A program made the translations under genes and the position numbers. From Thiotrichales bacterium (lineage in GTDB: Bacteria > Pseudomonadota > Gammaproteobacteria > Francisellales > CACEW01): a stretch of 64,000 nt of DNA. Positions 1 to 9,190 of the stretch are shown piece by piece (within the stretch, counting starts at the first letter, position 1; each line of letters begins with the position of its first letter). Below the pieces are notes generated by a model. The model was not told the origin of the DNA and made no database searches. It saw only the letters and a program-made list of their open reading frames with translations. Location: the NCBI GenBank assembly GCA_947476405.1, contig CANJQG010000006.1:1-64000 (forward strand), in the 5' to 3' direction.

Positions 1-120
1 CGCTGACCCTGCGCTCTTCTGGGGTCTCGCAATCCAGTCAAATGTTTTTCAAGCATTCACCTAATCTCCATTAAGTTAAAATGCTTAGCATATCACCATT
101 TAAGCTAAATTAGAATTGGA

Positions 121-248
121 CAGCCCTGCCTCTTTTTTTGATTATTTTTACTTTCCCTGAATTAATAAATTCGCTCACTTGCTGAATATTGCAAGAGGCT
201 CTATCAAATGAATATAAAAATGAATTTTAGTGAAAAATTGCAGGGCTG
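121..248. repeat. Short AT-rich segment bounded by a 9-bp inverted repeat
   Basis: The first 333 bases contain no gene that I can support. Within them CAGCCCTGC at 121-129 is matched by its exact reverse complement GCAGGGCTG at 240-248, enclosing about 110 AT-rich bases. The two arms stand out as GC-rich against their surroundings. This could be a small non-autonomous element (MITE-like) or a long-range RNA hairpin, but I see no convincing target-site duplication next to the arms. Confidence 0.3.
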
Positions 249-333
249 AATTCAAATCGAGGCCATCTCCAAATCGGCTGTAAGCCTTTTTAATATTGGC
301 CTGTGGCCGGGGGTCCCTCAATTAAACCGGACG

Positions 334-714
334 CTAGGGATTTGGTTTAGCACTTGATTTAGCATCTGGTATAGCATCTGGTATAGCATCTGGTATAGCA
401 CCTGGTATAGCATCTGGAGGTCCGCTTTCAAGAAACATCGCACCATAAATCTGACTCATGAGGCTACCTGGTTTAAAAACAGCTTCTCTTTGAGCTTCTG
501 TCAAGTCAGCACGCTCAAGTGCGTCTTTGAAATTTAGTTCCGAATAAGAAACGCGTTGCTTCTGAAGCAAAAGTTGCTTATTAATTAAGGCCAGACCTTG
601 CAGCTCCCGACCATTCTCTGTCAAAGCAAAAAAAGTCATTGTTCCTCTTATTTTATCCGCAATGGCTCCAAGAGCGGATCTTTTATTATGATAAACTAGC
701 ATATAAAACTCCAT
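334..714 (-). CDS. Hypothetical protein with PDAI repeat tail
   Basis: A 126-residue protein that I do not recognise. The first 95 or so residues are a mixed, predicted soluble segment with no signal peptide or membrane span. The C-terminus is a run of PDAI/PGAI tetrapeptides ending in a Ser/Lys/Pro tail. The tail is encoded by a 12-bp tandem DNA repeat at about 359-417, so its length probably varies between strains. The first ATG lacks a clear ribosome-binding site. A second ATG four codons in (702) has GGAG about 8 bases upstream and may be the real start. It runs in the same direction as gcvH and lies downstream of it. Low-complexity tails of this kind occur in secreted or surface proteins, but function is unknown. 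Confidence 0.5.
   Translation of the reverse strand: MEFYMLVYHNKRSALGAIADKIRGTMTFFALTENGRELQGLALINKQLLLQKQRVSYSELNFKDALERADLTEAQREAVFKPGSLMSQIYGAMFLESGPPDAIPGAIPDAIPDAIPDAKSSAKPNP
359..417. repeat. 12-bp tandem repeat, about five copies
   Basis: The unit AGCATCTGGTAT is repeated head to tail from 361, with one copy carrying AGCACC instead of AGCATC. Read on the minus strand it encodes the PDAI tail of the hypothetical protein at 334-714. Because the unit is a multiple of three, gain or loss of a copy keeps the reading frame, which makes this a likely variable-number repeat. Confidence 0.85.
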
Positions 715-778
715 TTCATTATTAAGTAAATTGCTTTAATAGTATCATAAAATAGGTTTTTTTTCAAGAATAAATTTC

Positions 779-1144
779 TTATACAGTCTGAACAGATTTT
801 TTATACTTTTCATCCGTCATTAATCGATTTAAATCTTTTTTATTTTTAAGCTGTAACTTAAGCAACCAAGTCGACTCTGCATGGCCATTTAAATCAGTAG
901 GCTGACTTGCGATGACTTCATTGATTGCAAGCACCGTTCCGCCAACAGGCGCATAAAAATCTGAGGCTGACTTGACGGACTCGATCACACCGATGGGATC
1001 GCCTTGTTCAAACGCCATAGCAATTGCAGGAAGCTCGATGAAGGCAATATCACCGAGTAAGGTTTGAGCGTGATTGGAAATGCCGATCGTGGCGATCTCA
1101 CCGTCTAAGTCCACCCATTCATGACTTTCGCTATATTTTCTCAT
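779..1144 (-). CDS. gcvH: Glycine cleavage system H protein
   Basis: A 121-residue lipoyl carrier that shuttles the aminomethyl group between the P, T and L proteins of the glycine cleavage system. The N-terminus YSESHEW and the lipoylation motif ESVKSASD, with Lys58 as the modified residue, are typical, and the length is slightly below the usual 125-130. It starts 12 bases after the end of waaA in the same direction, so it is probably the last gene of the hldE-hldD-waaA operon. The gcvT and gcvP genes are not in the window. In bacteria that use H protein as a lipoate relay, a lone gcvH would also make sense. Confidence 0.93.
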   Translation of the reverse strand: MRKYSESHEWVDLDGEIATIGISNHAQTLLGDIAFIELPAIAMAFEQGDPIGVIESVKSASDFYAPVGGTVLAINEVIASQPTDLNGHAESTWLLKLQLKNKKDLNRLMTDEKYKKSVQTV

Positions 1145-1156
1145 TTTAAAATCCTC

Positions 1157-2422
1157 TTATCGAATCAACCAGGAAATAATACCCGTTAAACAGTGTAGCA
1201 CGCCTTTATTTTTTTCCAGTAAGAGTGAGGCAGCTTTCGCTAAACTATTACGATCACGCTTGCGAGAAAGGAGGCGCAGGACTTCTATACTGAAATTTTC
1301 AACTGTGGTTTGAACGACTGCTTTTTTCATTAAAAAATCAGCCACAATGGCTTTGGAGTTTTGCATATAAGGCCCGCAAATAATCGGCACGCCAAGGGCT
1401 GCAGGCTCCAAAATATTATGACCGCCAATATTGACCAAGCTACCCCCCACAAAGGCCAAATCAGCCAGCGCATAGTAAAAAAGAAGCTCGCCCATACTAT
1501 CACCTAAAAAGACATCTGTTTCAGCAGAGATGGGCTTTTTCTCCGTGCGTCGCGCTAATTTCAAACCCGCTTCTTTGACATATTCTGCAACACGATCAAA
1601 ACGTTCGGGATGACGAGGGACTAAAATCAATAACAAATCTTTATGCTTTTTCTTTGCCAACAAATAAGCCTGAAGAATCTGCGCCTCTTCACCTTCATGC
1701 GTACTTGCTGCAATCCAGACTAAACGTGGCGGCCATTTTTCTTTAAAGCGCTCTGCCGTTTCTTTGATGTCAGAGGGCAAGGTAAAATCATATTTGATAT
1801 TGCCCGCTTGCACCCCTTTTTTAATATCCAGCCCCAACAACTGAAAGCGCTCTAAATCCTGGCTGCTTTGTGCCGCAACACAATTAATCTGAGTAAAAAT
1901 ACGCTTTAATAGAGGGCGTATCCGCTGATAACGGGGATACGCATGATCCGAAATCCGTGCATTGGCCAGCAAAATAGGGATCTGCTGTTGATGTGTGACT
2001 TCAATGGTATTCGGCCATAATTCAGTTTCCATAATGATCAAAATGCGCGGCGAAATACATTTAATAAACCGCTTGATAAAACGCGGTAAATCATAGGGAA
2101 TGTAGGAGACTCGAATCTGCTTGGGGTATTGTTTAATTAAACGCGCAGCCTGATCCCGCCCTGTAGGGGTCATGGTCGTTAAAACAATTTTATCGTTGGG
2201 ATAAGACGCCATCAACGCTTTAATCAAAGGGGTTGCTGCGACCATTTCACCCAAAGAAACCGCATGCAACCAGATCGAAGATTTTGCATGAAAGCGCGGA
2301 ATTCCTCTGCGTTCCGGCCAGTTTTTTCGATAGCCCGGATTTTTACGTGCACGTAAACGCAAACGCAAAAAAACCAGCGGCAAAGCTAGGTAAAATAAAA
2401 GCGTATAAAGCCGACGGATCAC
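1157..2422 (-). CDS. waaA: 3-deoxy-D-manno-octulosonic acid transferase
   Basis: A 421-residue GT30-family glycosyltransferase that transfers Kdo from CMP-Kdo to lipid IVA at the inner face of the cytoplasmic membrane. An N-terminal hydrophobic anchor (about residues 5-20) is followed by a basic stretch and the family motif SLGEM with catalytic Glu59. The second Rossmann half contains [16 protein letters not shown] (about residues 327-342), the usual sugar-nucleotide site. The start overlaps the hldD stop by 4 bp (ATGA), which points to translational coupling. With the two heptose genes upstream it forms an inner-core lipopolysaccharide operon. Confidence 0.95.
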   Translation of the reverse strand: MIRRLYTLLFYLALPLVFLRLRLRARKNPGYRKNWPERRGIPRFHAKSSIWLHAVSLGEMVAATPLIKALMASYPNDKIVLTTMTPTGRDQAARLIKQYPKQIRVSYIPYDLPRFIKRFIKCISPRILIIMETELWPNTIEVTHQQQIPILLANARISDHAYPRYQRIRPLLKRIFTQINCVAAQSSQDLERFQLLGLDIKKGVQAGNIKYDFTLPSDIKETAERFKEKWPPRLVWIAASTHEGEEAQILQAYLLAKKKHKDLLLILVPRHPERFDRVAEYVKEAGLKLARRTEKKPISAETDVFLGDSMGELLFYYALADLAFVGGSLVNIGGHNILEPAALGVPIICGPYMQNSKAIVADFLMKKAVVQTTVENFSIEVLRLLSRKRDRNSLAKAASLLLEKNKGVLHCLTGIISWLIR

Positions 2423-3357
2423 AGCGCATCCAAATATGCCAGCACGCCTTCTTTAACCGTTTTAAATTCTCCTTTATAACCAACCTGCCGTAAGCGGGAA
2501 ATATCCGCCTGAGTAAAAGACTGATAATGGCCTTTAAGCGCCTCTGGAAAGGGAATATATTCAATTTTTCCTTTTCCAAACCACTGAATCACCGCTTCAG
2601 CCACATGATTGAATGGCTCAGAGCGACCGCTACCCAAATTAAAAATCCCGCTGACATTGGGATGATCTAAAAAATATAAAACCACATCCACAAGATCTGC
2701 CACATAGATAAAATCACGTGATTGCTCGCCTGGGGCATAGCCATCATATTCCCCAAATAGCTTGACCACGCCGGTTTCACGAATCTGATGATAATGATGA
2801 AAAGCCACGCTGGCCATCTTGCCTTTATGTGCTTCACCCGGGCCATAGACATTAAAATAACGCAGCCCTACAACTTGTGATTTCAATTCTTTTTCATGAA
2901 AGCGCACATATTGATCAAACTGAAACTTGGAATACCCATACACATTCAGAGGCTTCTCATTTTGACGTTCTTCTACAAAAACCTGCCCAGCACCATAAAC
3001 GGCTGCACTCGATGCATAAATCAAGGGAACATCATTGTTTTGACAAAACAGAAGCAATTCCTTACTGTACTCAAAATTATTGCGCATCATAAACTGCCCG
3101 TCCCATTCAGTCGTATCAGAACAGGCCCCTTGATGCAAAATGGCCTCAACAGACTCATCTTCAAAACCACGATTACGGATTAAATCCAGAAAATCTGCTT
3201 TATCCAGATACTCCACATAATCACAATCCAGCAAATTTACAAATTTTTTGCCATCCGTTAAGTCATCAACGAGCACAATATCAGTACGTCCCCGTGCATT
3301 TAAAGCTTTGACGATATTGCTACCAATAAAGCCAGCTCCTCCAGTAACAATAATCAT
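2419..3357 (-). CDS. hldD: ADP-L-glycero-D-manno-heptose 6-epimerase
   Basis: A 312-residue short-chain dehydrogenase-type epimerase that converts ADP-D-glycero- to ADP-L-glycero-D-manno-heptose for the LPS inner core. The nucleotide-binding GGAGFIG lies at residues 6-12 and the catalytic pair Tyr140/Lys144 in YGYSK, at the same positions as I recall for the Escherichia coli enzyme. Length fits the family (about 310). Its start overlaps the hldE stop by 4 bp and its stop overlaps the waaA start, so three successive LPS genes are tightly coupled. Confidence 0.95.
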   Translation of the reverse strand: MIIVTGGAGFIGSNIVKALNARGRTDIVLVDDLTDGKKFVNLLDCDYVEYLDKADFLDLIRNRGFEDESVEAILHQGACSDTTEWDGQFMMRNNFEYSKELLLFCQNNDVPLIYASSAAVYGAGQVFVEERQNEKPLNVYGYSKFQFDQYVRFHEKELKSQVVGLRYFNVYGPGEAHKGKMASVAFHHYHQIRETGVVKLFGEYDGYAPGEQSRDFIYVADLVDVVLYFLDHPNVSGIFNLGSGRSEPFNHVAEAVIQWFGKGKIEYIPFPEALKGHYQSFTQADISRLRQVGYKGEFKTVKEGVLAYLDAL

Positions 3358-4778
3358 TCACATACTCCCTGCTGCATTTTTTGGATTGTTGCGGTGGTCG
3401 AACGATCAGGAGTCAATGCAATGGTTTTAACCTGACCACCATTTTTAAGAACGGCTTTACCTCCAGCAATTTGATGTATTTCATAATCAGCCCCCTTGAC
3501 CAAAATATCAGGCAAAATCTCACCTATTAAGCATTCGGGCGTTTCTTCTGAAAAAGGAATCACCCAATCAACTCCATCCAGGGCGGCTAAAATTTTCATC
3601 CGATCAGCCAGATTATTAATCGGGCGATGCGGGCCTTTTAAGCGTGAAACTGATTCGTCTGAATTCACTGCAATGACCAGGCGATCCCCTAATTTTCTGG
3701 CTTCAGTCAGGTAGTCGACATGCCCTGCATGCAGAATATCAAAACAGCCATTGGTCATGACCACTACCTCCCCTTTATGCTGCGCATCTTTGACATAGCG
3801 CTTGAGGGTCTTTTCATCTAAAACACCCTCGAAAAGATCCTGGCTATTTTCTGAAATGGACTGATGAAGCTCAGCAAGATTTAAAGTCGCAGTGCCCATT
3901 TTTCCAACCACTACACCTGCAGCAGAATTTGCTAAATTAACTGCAGTTTCAATAGGATAGCCCACGCTTAAAGCCATCCCTAAAACCGCGATGACGGTAT
4001 CTCCCGCACCGGAAACATCAAAGACTTCACGGGCTCGAGTTGGAATATGAATCGGCTTTTTGGACTCCTGAAACAAGCTCATTCCCTCTGGCCCACGGGT
4101 GACAAGGAGCGCATCTAAACGGTTTTTTTGAATTAATTGCATTGCTTTTTCAGCCATCTCATCGTCTGAATGAGACACCCCCACGACCTGCTCAAATTCT
4201 TTTAAATTTGGTGTCAGCACACTCGCCCCCGCATAAATACTAAAATCTAAACTTTTGGGGTCGACCAAGACAATTTTCTTTTCTTGACGTGCTTTCTGAA
4301 TCAATCTTTGCACCTCACTTAACGTTCCTTTGCCATAGTCAGAGAGAATCACCACATTCACAAGACTTAAAGCCTGATTAAAAGCATCCAGCAAAGGCGC
4401 TTTATCTGTTGATTCAAAACTTTGTTCAAAATCAGCGCGAATTAACTGTTGATTTTGACTGATAATACGCAGCTTAGTAATCGTAGGATGACTTTTCTCA
4501 ACAATTAAGCTGATTTTAATCTGAGCTTCTTTCAGCACAGATTCCAGTTTTTGAGCCGCTAAATCAGCCCCAACCAACCCAAGCAAATAAGTCTGACCTT
4601 CAAGCGCATGGATATTTAAAGCGACATTTGCAGCACCGCCCGCTTTACTAAATTCTTTTTTAATATGGACGACAGGAACCGGCGCTTCGGGTGAAATTCG
4701 CAAGACATCGCCCTCCCAATAATCATCTAACATCAAATCCCCGACCACCAAGACTTTAGCTGCTGTTAATGCCTGCAT
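3354..4778 (-). CDS. hldE: Bifunctional heptose-7-phosphate kinase / heptose-1-phosphate adenylyltransferase
   Basis: This enzyme does two steps of ADP-heptose synthesis. The N-terminal ribokinase-type domain (about residues 1-320) has [11 protein letters not shown] and the anion-hole motif GAGDT. The C-terminal nucleotidyltransferase domain has [12 protein letters not shown] with the HxGH signature. I prefer the ATG at 4778 (474 residues) because it has AAAGGA at good spacing and matches the length of known N-termini. An upstream in-frame ATG at 4811 also has an AGAGG sequence and would add 11 residues. It is the first gene of the hldE-hldD-waaA-gcvH operon and is divergent from yebC. Confidence 0.94.
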   Translation of the reverse strand: MQALTAAKVLVVGDLMLDDYWEGDVLRISPEAPVPVVHIKKEFSKAGGAANVALNIHALEGQTYLLGLVGADLAAQKLESVLKEAQIKISLIVEKSHPTITKLRIISQNQQLIRADFEQSFESTDKAPLLDAFNQALSLVNVVILSDYGKGTLSEVQRLIQKARQEKKIVLVDPKSLDFSIYAGASVLTPNLKEFEQVVGVSHSDDEMAEKAMQLIQKNRLDALLVTRGPEGMSLFQESKKPIHIPTRAREVFDVSGAGDTVIAVLGMALSVGYPIETAVNLANSAAGVVVGKMGTATLNLAELHQSISENSQDLFEGVLDEKTLKRYVKDAQHKGEVVVMTNGCFDILHAGHVDYLTEARKLGDRLVIAVNSDESVSRLKGPHRPINNLADRMKILAALDGVDWVIPFSEETPECLIGEILPDILVKGADYEIHQIAGGKAVLKNGGQVKTIALTPDRSTTATIQKMQQGVCE

Positions 4779-4833
4779 TCGTGTATCCTTTGCACAAAAT
4801 AATCGGGGCATTATACCTCTTTGACATAATATT

Positions 4834-4842
4834 TGCTAGAAT
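4834..4842 (+). promoter_or_regulatory. Extended -10 promoter of yebC
   Basis: TGC-TAGAAT at 4834-4842 is an extended -10 element, with no good -35 at the standard distance. It lies about 35 bases before the yebC start, whose AGGAG ribosome site is at 4861-4865. This is the only space available for the divergent hldE and yebC promoters. Confidence 0.45.
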
Positions 4843-4875
4843 AAGCCAAACCAAAAATTGAGGAGTTAAAAAAAA

Positions 4876-5595
4876 ATGGCAGGACATAGCAAATGGGCGA
4901 ATATCAAACATCGCAAAGCAGCACAGGATAGTCGCAAAGGAAAAGTCTTTACCCGATTAATTCGAGAACTCACCATTGCTGCAAAAAGCAGCGCTGATCC
5001 TGAAAATAATCCCCGCCTGCGCACGGCGATTCAAACCGCCCTTTCTCAAAATATGACGCGAGATACCGTAGATCGGGCCATCAAGCGAGGCGCAGGGACC
5101 GATGAAGCCAATAATATGGAAGAAATTCGCTATGAAGGCTATGGCCCGGGTGGCGTGGCGATTATGGTAGATTGCTATTCTGATAATCGCAATCGAACCG
5201 TCAGTGAGGTACGTCATGCTTTAACCCGAAATGGCGGCAGCCTGGGAACAGATGGCTCCGTCGCCTATCTTTTTAAAGAACAAGGGATGATTTATTTTGC
5301 CCCTGAAACGCCTGAAGATGTTTTGATTGAAGCTGCACTTGAAGCGGGCGCAGAAGATATTCTCAGTGAAGAAGAAGGCTTTATTGTCCTCACCCACCCC
5401 TACGAATTTTCTCAGATTTTAGAAAACTTAGCGAAGAAAAACTTTAAATCATTAGATGCTGAAGTAACGCAAAATCCCAGTACAACAACAGAACTCACGG
5501 GAGATCAAGCCATCAAGTTCAGCAAAATGATCGAGATGTTGGAAGAACTAGATGATGTCCAAAATGTCTATTCTAATGGCTCGGTTTCTGAATGA
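4876..5595 (+). CDS. yebC: YebC/PmpR-family protein
   Basis: A 239-residue member of the YebC/PmpR/TACO1 family. These proteins bind DNA as regulators, and more recent work links members to translation of proline-rich stretches. The N-terminal MAGHSKWANIKHRKAAQD signature and the acidic central part (EGYGPGGVAIMV) are typical and full length. AGGAG at 4861-4865 supports the start. The stop overlaps the ruvC start by 4 bp, the widespread yebC-ruvC-ruvA arrangement. Confidence 0.95.
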   Translation: MAGHSKWANIKHRKAAQDSRKGKVFTRLIRELTIAAKSSADPENNPRLRTAIQTALSQNMTRDTVDRAIKRGAGTDEANNMEEIRYEGYGPGGVAIMVDCYSDNRNRTVSEVRHALTRNGGSLGTDGSVAYLFKEQGMIYFAPETPEDVLIEAALEAGAEDILSEEEGFIVLTHPYEFSQILENLAKKNFKSLDAEVTQNPSTTTELTGDQAIKFSKMIEMLEELDDVQNVYSNGSVSE

Positions 5596-6107
5596 AAATA
5601 TTGGGCATTGACCCAGGCTCCCGCATCACAGGTTTTGGCTTGATTGAAATTGAGGGCCGGACCGCGCATTATGTGGCAAGCGGCTGCATTCGAATAAAAA
5701 GCGAAACAGTGGATTTGCGTCTCAAAGAAATTTTAGATGGTTTGACAGAAGTCATTGACACTTTTTCGCCAGACACTTCTGCAATTGAACAAATTTTTAT
5801 GCATAAAAGTCCAGACTCCGCCCTAAAGCTCGGTCAAGCACGGGGCGTTGCCATTGTCACTCTGGCTTCAAAAAATCTGAGCGTCTCCGAATACTCTGCC
5901 CGTCAAATCAAACAGTCTGTTGTGGGGTATGGCGCAGCGGATAAAGCTCAAGTCATGCACATGGTCAAAAATTTATTACGAATTGATCATGATTTAAAAA
6001 CAGATGCTTCAGATGCATTAGCCGTCGCGCTCTGCCATTTCCATACTTCACAAAGTCTATTACACTTACAGGGTGCCAAAAAAATTGTACGAGGACGCTT
6101 AAGATGA
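5592..6107 (+). CDS. ruvC: Crossover junction endodeoxyribonuclease RuvC
   Basis: A 171-residue Holliday-junction resolvase. The four acidic residues of the active site are present at Asp7, Glu66, Asp138 and Asp141, in the same numbering as the E. coli enzyme. It acts as a dimer on RuvAB-bound junctions during recombinational repair. The gene is coupled at both ends by 4-bp overlaps, to yebC upstream and ruvA downstream. Confidence 0.96.
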   Translation: MKILGIDPGSRITGFGLIEIEGRTAHYVASGCIRIKSETVDLRLKEILDGLTEVIDTFSPDTSAIEQIFMHKSPDSALKLGQARGVAIVTLASKNLSVSEYSARQIKQSVVGYGAADKAQVMHMVKNLLRIDHDLKTDASDALAVALCHFHTSQSLLHLQGAKKIVRGRLR

Positions 6108-6697
6108 TCAGCCGTTTACAAGGAATTCTTTTAACCAAAGATTTACCCACGATTCTTGTGGATGTGAATGGCATTGGCTATGAAGTCGATATCCCCATGA
6201 CGACATTCTATGATTTGCCTGAGGTGGGGCAGCCTATTATCCTTCACACCCATTTAGCCATTCGCGAAGACGCTCATCAACTTTTTGGCTTTTTACAAGA
6301 ATTAGATCGCCGCCTTTTTCGGGAGCTGATTAAAGTCAATGGAATTGGAGGGCGCAGTGCTTTGGCGATTTTATCCGGAATGAGCCCTACCGATTTTATC
6401 CAGTGTATTTTGCAAGAAAACTTAAGCTTACTGATTAAAGTACCCGGCATTGGTAAAAAAACCGGCGAACGCTTAATTATTGAAATGCGTGATCGCCTCA
6501 AAACCCTTCAGAAAAACACCTCAATTCCTGCAGCTGCAACAAACAGCACAAGTAATCACGCAAAAGATGAGGCTTTAGCCGCGTTGGTCTCTTTAGGATA
6601 TCGCAGTCAAGATGCCCAAAAAATGATAGATAAATCGTATGCAGATCAAATGACCGCAGAAGAACTTATTCGGAAAACCCTCAAAAATATGATGTAG
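6104..6697 (+). CDS. ruvA: Holliday junction DNA helicase subunit RuvA
   Basis: A 197-residue junction-binding protein. An N-terminal OB-fold (about residues 1-63) is followed by two helix-hairpin-helix motifs (VNGIGGRSALAIL and VPGIGKKTGERL) and a C-terminal three-helix domain (DEALAALVSLGY) that contacts the RuvB motor. The start overlaps ruvC by 4 bp. Unusually for this gene order, the next gene is nadA and not ruvB, so the motor subunit must be encoded elsewhere. Confidence 0.96.
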   Translation: MISRLQGILLTKDLPTILVDVNGIGYEVDIPMTTFYDLPEVGQPIILHTHLAIREDAHQLFGFLQELDRRLFRELIKVNGIGGRSALAILSGMSPTDFIQCILQENLSLLIKVPGIGKKTGERLIIEMRDRLKTLQKNTSIPAAATNSTSNHAKDEALAALVSLGYRSQDAQKMIDKSYADQMTAEELIRKTLKNMM

Positions 6698-6706
6698 GAG
6701 CCTATC

Positions 6707-7696
6707 GTGCAACCTCAATTTGAATCTCGTCTCACCCCCTATCTTCCAGAAGATTATCGTGAAAAAATTAAAATCTTACTGAAAGAAAAAAACGCTGTCA
6801 TCATTGCCCATTATTATGTCGATGCAGAGATTCAATCTTTGGCAGAAGAAACCGGAGGCGTGATTGCAGATTCGCTCGAAATGGCACGCTTTGGCGCCAG
6901 AGACCCAGCTCAAACCCTGATGATCTGTGGAGTCAGCTTTATGGGGGAAACCGCCAAGATTCTCTCCCCTGAAAAAACAGTTTTAATGCCTACCTTGCAG
7001 GCAACCTGCTCTTTGGATATTAGCTGCCAGCCGGAAGAATTTAAGGCGTTCATCGATCAATATCCCGATCGTGAAGTGGTCGTCTATGCCAACACTTCTG
7101 CAGCCATAAAAGCCATGGCGGACTGGGTCGTGACCTCCAGCATCGGAATTGACGTCATTCGCCATCTTCACTCAGAAGGTAAACAGCTAATTTGGGCACC
7201 AGATCGCTATCTCGGAGACTACATCCAAAAAAAAACTGGGGCGGATATGTTACTCTGGCAAGGCTCCTGCATTGTTCATGAAGAATTTAAGGCCGCCAGT
7301 CTCAGCGCATTAAAAGCCGCACACCCAGAAGCCGCCATTTTAGTCCATCCAGAGTCTCCCGCTGAAGTGATCGCCATGGCCGATGCCGTGGGCTCAACCT
7401 CACAATTGCTAAAAGCCAGCCAGACCCTCCCCCATCAGACCTTTATCGTTGCGACAGATAAAGGTATTTTCTATAAAATGAAACAAGCCTCACCGAATAA
7501 AATTTTTATTGAGGCCCCTACCGGCGGGGTGGGCGCAAGCTGTCGTTCCTGTGCACATTGCCCTTGGATGGCGATGAACCATCTCCAAAATCTTTATACA
7601 AGCCTACTCAATCAAGATAATGAGATAAAAGTCCCGCCTGAAATCATTCAAAAAGCACTGACCCCACTCGAAAGAATGCTTCGCTTTAAAGTTTAA
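6707..7696 (+). CDS. nadA: Quinolinate synthase NadA
   Basis: A 329-residue iron-sulfur enzyme that condenses iminoaspartate with dihydroxyacetone phosphate to make quinolinate for NAD synthesis. [10 protein letters not shown] near the N-terminus and three cysteine regions that ligate the 4Fe-4S cluster (ATCSLD near 105, GSCIVHE near 187, [10 protein letters not shown] near 280) identify it. The start is GTG at 6707 with TAGGAG six bases upstream. It follows ruvA by 9 bp and probably shares its transcript. The partner genes nadB and nadC are not in the window. Confidence 0.95.
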   Translation: MQPQFESRLTPYLPEDYREKIKILLKEKNAVIIAHYYVDAEIQSLAEETGGVIADSLEMARFGARDPAQTLMICGVSFMGETAKILSPEKTVLMPTLQATCSLDISCQPEEFKAFIDQYPDREVVVYANTSAAIKAMADWVVTSSIGIDVIRHLHSEGKQLIWAPDRYLGDYIQKKTGADMLLWQGSCIVHEEFKAASLSALKAAHPEAAILVHPESPAEVIAMADAVGSTSQLLKASQTLPHQTFIVATDKGIFYKMKQASPNKIFIEAPTGGVGASCRSCAHCPWMAMNHLQNLYTSLLNQDNEIKVPPEIIQKALTPLERMLRFKV

Positions 7697-7763
7697 ACTC
7701 ATTATTTTTAACAAAAACATTTCTTTAAAAATCAATGCATTACATATCAATCATAAAATACTA

Positions 7764-7792
7764 TTTGCATTAATTAATTTTCCGGATATAAT
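7764..7792 (+). promoter_or_regulatory. Sigma-70-like promoter with perfect -10
   Basis: TTTGCA (7764-7769), a 17-base spacer and a perfect TATAAT (7787-7792). It sits about 75 bases before the 59-codon gene at 7864 and directly upstream of the twin TTACGTAA palindromes, so transcription would start next to or between them. Confidence 0.6.
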
Positions 7793-7797
7793 GAATA

Positions 7798-7819
7798 TTA
7801 CGTAAGAATATTTACGTAA
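7798..7819. promoter_or_regulatory. Two TTACGTAA palindromes (possible operator)
   Basis: The 8-bp palindrome TTACGTAA occurs at 7798-7805 and again at 7812-7819, 14 bases apart centre to centre, just downstream of a perfect -10. Such spacing near the start point would suit a dimeric repressor binding twice. I do not recognise the cognate regulator. Confidence 0.4.
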
Positions 7820-7863
7820 ACTATAAAAAGCAAAATAATAATAACAAACAAAAAGGTGAAAAA

Positions 7864-8043
7864 ATGACAACATTGACGACTCCATCTAGCAGGGCTCACT
7901 CAAATACCCAAGATTCTTTGATTCGGCAGCGTTTACGTGGCTATTCGAACCACCAGGCTCTCATGTTTCAATCGATTGATGCAGTTTCAACTGCAATTTC
8001 TGATATGCTTCAACAAATCCGAGTGGCTTCAAGCCAAAAATAA
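7864..8043 (+). CDS. Small hypothetical protein (59 codons)
   Basis: A 59-residue open frame from ATG at 7864 to TAA at 8041-8043. AAGGTGA at 7853-7859 is a good ribosome site, and a strong promoter with perfect TATAAT lies upstream. These are the reasons to believe it despite its size. The sequence is polar, Ser/Thr-rich at the start, then likely helical (about residues 17-58), with no signal peptide, membrane segment or cysteine. I know no family for it. It ends just before the convergent tRNA-Val and has about 165 non-coding bases upstream, which fits an independently regulated short transcript. Confidence 0.6.
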   Translation: MTTLTTPSSRAHSNTQDSLIRQRLRGYSNHQALMFQSIDAVSTAISDMLQQIRVASSQK

Positions 8044-8050
8044 AAAAAGA

Positions 8051-8126
8051 TGGTAGGCACGAGTGGAATTGAACCACCGACCCCCACAATGTCAATGTGG
8101 TGCTCTAACCCCTGAGCTACGTGCCT
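8051..8126 (-). tRNA. tRNA-Val (GAC)
   Basis: A 76-base cloverleaf on the minus strand with encoded CCA. The acceptor stem is AGGCACG/CGTGCCT, the anticodon loop TTGACAT gives anticodon GAC, and the T-arm contains GGTTCAATTCC. It follows tRNA-Lys in the same transcript, and a T-rich run lies right after the CCA end. Confidence 0.95.
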
Positions 8127-8152
8127 AAAATTCGCGGGTTTAAAAGAGAATT

Positions 8153-8228
8153 TGGTGGGTTGTGTGGGAGTCGAACCCACGACCAATAGATTAAAAGTCT
8201 ACTGCTCTACCAACTGAGCTAACAACCC
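8153..8228 (-). tRNA. tRNA-Lys (TTT)
   Basis: A 76-base cloverleaf with encoded CCA. The acceptor stem is GGGTTGT/ACAACCC and the anticodon loop CTTTTAA gives TTT. It is the first gene of a two-tRNA transcript (Lys then Val), with a good promoter directly upstream. Confidence 0.96.
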
Positions 8229-8240
8229 AACCAGGCCTGT

Positions 8241-8268
8241 ATTATACAGATCTATTGGGTTAATGCAA
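8241..8268 (-). promoter_or_regulatory. Promoter of the tRNA-Lys/Val transcript
   Basis: On the minus strand, TTGCAT (8268-8263) and a perfect TATAAT (8246-8241) are separated by 16 bases. The -10 lies 12 bases before the tRNA-Lys 5' end, so the leader is very short. Confidence 0.65.
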
Positions 8269-8315
8269 GGGGTTTTTGAAAAAAAATTTTCAGAGGTCAC
8301 GTTGCAAGTTGCACT

Positions 8316-9170
8316 TTAAAATCGCTTGACCCAATGATGGCAATAAGGAGCCTTATTATTCTTTTGATAATAATCCTGATGATAGGCCTCTGCCGGCCAA
8401 AATACTGAAACAGGATAGAGCTTTGTTGCTAAGTCAAGGCCCTGCTGAATCAATTGCTGCATGACTTTTTCTGCCACCTCTCGCTGCTCGGGTGTGTAAT
8501 AAAATATGGCACTGTAGTACTGAGGCCCGAGGTCGGGACCCTGCCCATCACGCTGACAAGGATCGTGAATTTCAAAAAAATAGCGAAGCAATGCCATCAT
8601 GCTTATTTTTTCGGGATCAAACAGAACACGCAACACTTCAAGATGACCCGTATTTTTTTGACACACGGCCTCATAGCTGGGATGACTCAGATGACCACCC
8701 ATATAGCCAACCTCGGTTTTTAACACCCCTGAAAGACGCTTTAAATAATACTCTACCCCCCAAAAACAGCCGGCTGCCAGAATGATTTCCCCTGAATTCA
8801 AGACCGTTTGATCTGAGGTAAAATCGAGACTTAATGAATTAACGCAATGTCTCAGATTACGTTCGGTATGCTGCTCTCCTGTAAAAACATGCCCCAAATG
8901 TGCATCACAACGCATACATAAAATTTCTGTTCTCCGCCCATCCTCATCAGGCAATCGTTTCACCTGACCCGAAATTTCCAGATCAAAACTAGGCCAACCA
9001 CACCCTGAATGAAACTGATCATGCGCCCGAAACAAAGCCAATCCACAGCGGCGACACAGATACGTACCTTCTGATTGAGGCATGCAATATTCCCCGGTGA
9101 AAGGATGCTCCGTCTCTTTGTCTTGAATAATCCCCAAAACTGAGGGCATTAAAGAAGCAGTCTTATCCAT
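8316..9170 (-). CDS. msrBA: Fused methionine sulfoxide reductase MsrB-MsrA
   Basis: A 284-residue fusion that repairs both R- and S-sulfoxides of methionine. The N-terminal MsrB domain (about 15-120) has two zinc CxxC pairs (CRRC, CMRC) and the catalytic Cys in RHCVNSLSLDF. The C-terminal MsrA domain (about 128-284) has the GCFWG catalytic motif and a C-terminal YHQDYYQKN segment. The order B then A is the less familiar one, since many fusions are A then B. No signal peptide is visible, so it is probably cytoplasmic. It lies 20 bases after the kinase gene in the same direction. Confidence 0.93.
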   Translation of the reverse strand: MDKTASLMPSVLGIIQDKETEHPFTGEYCMPQSEGTYLCRRCGLALFRAHDQFHSGCGWPSFDLEISGQVKRLPDEDGRRTEILCMRCDAHLGHVFTGEQHTERNLRHCVNSLSLDFTSDQTVLNSGEIILAAGCFWGVEYYLKRLSGVLKTEVGYMGGHLSHPSYEAVCQKNTGHLEVLRVLFDPEKISMMALLRYFFEIHDPCQRDGQGPDLGPQYYSAIFYYTPEQREVAEKVMQQLIQQGLDLATKLYPVSVFWPAEAYHQDYYQKNNKAPYCHHWVKRF

Positions 9171-9190
9171 AGCACATCCTTTCCAATAAA

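Noticed and set aside
359..417. CRISPR-like short repeats
   Set aside because: The 12-bp units are contiguous with no spacers and keep the reading frame, so they are a coding tandem repeat. No CRISPR array or cas gene was seen in the window.
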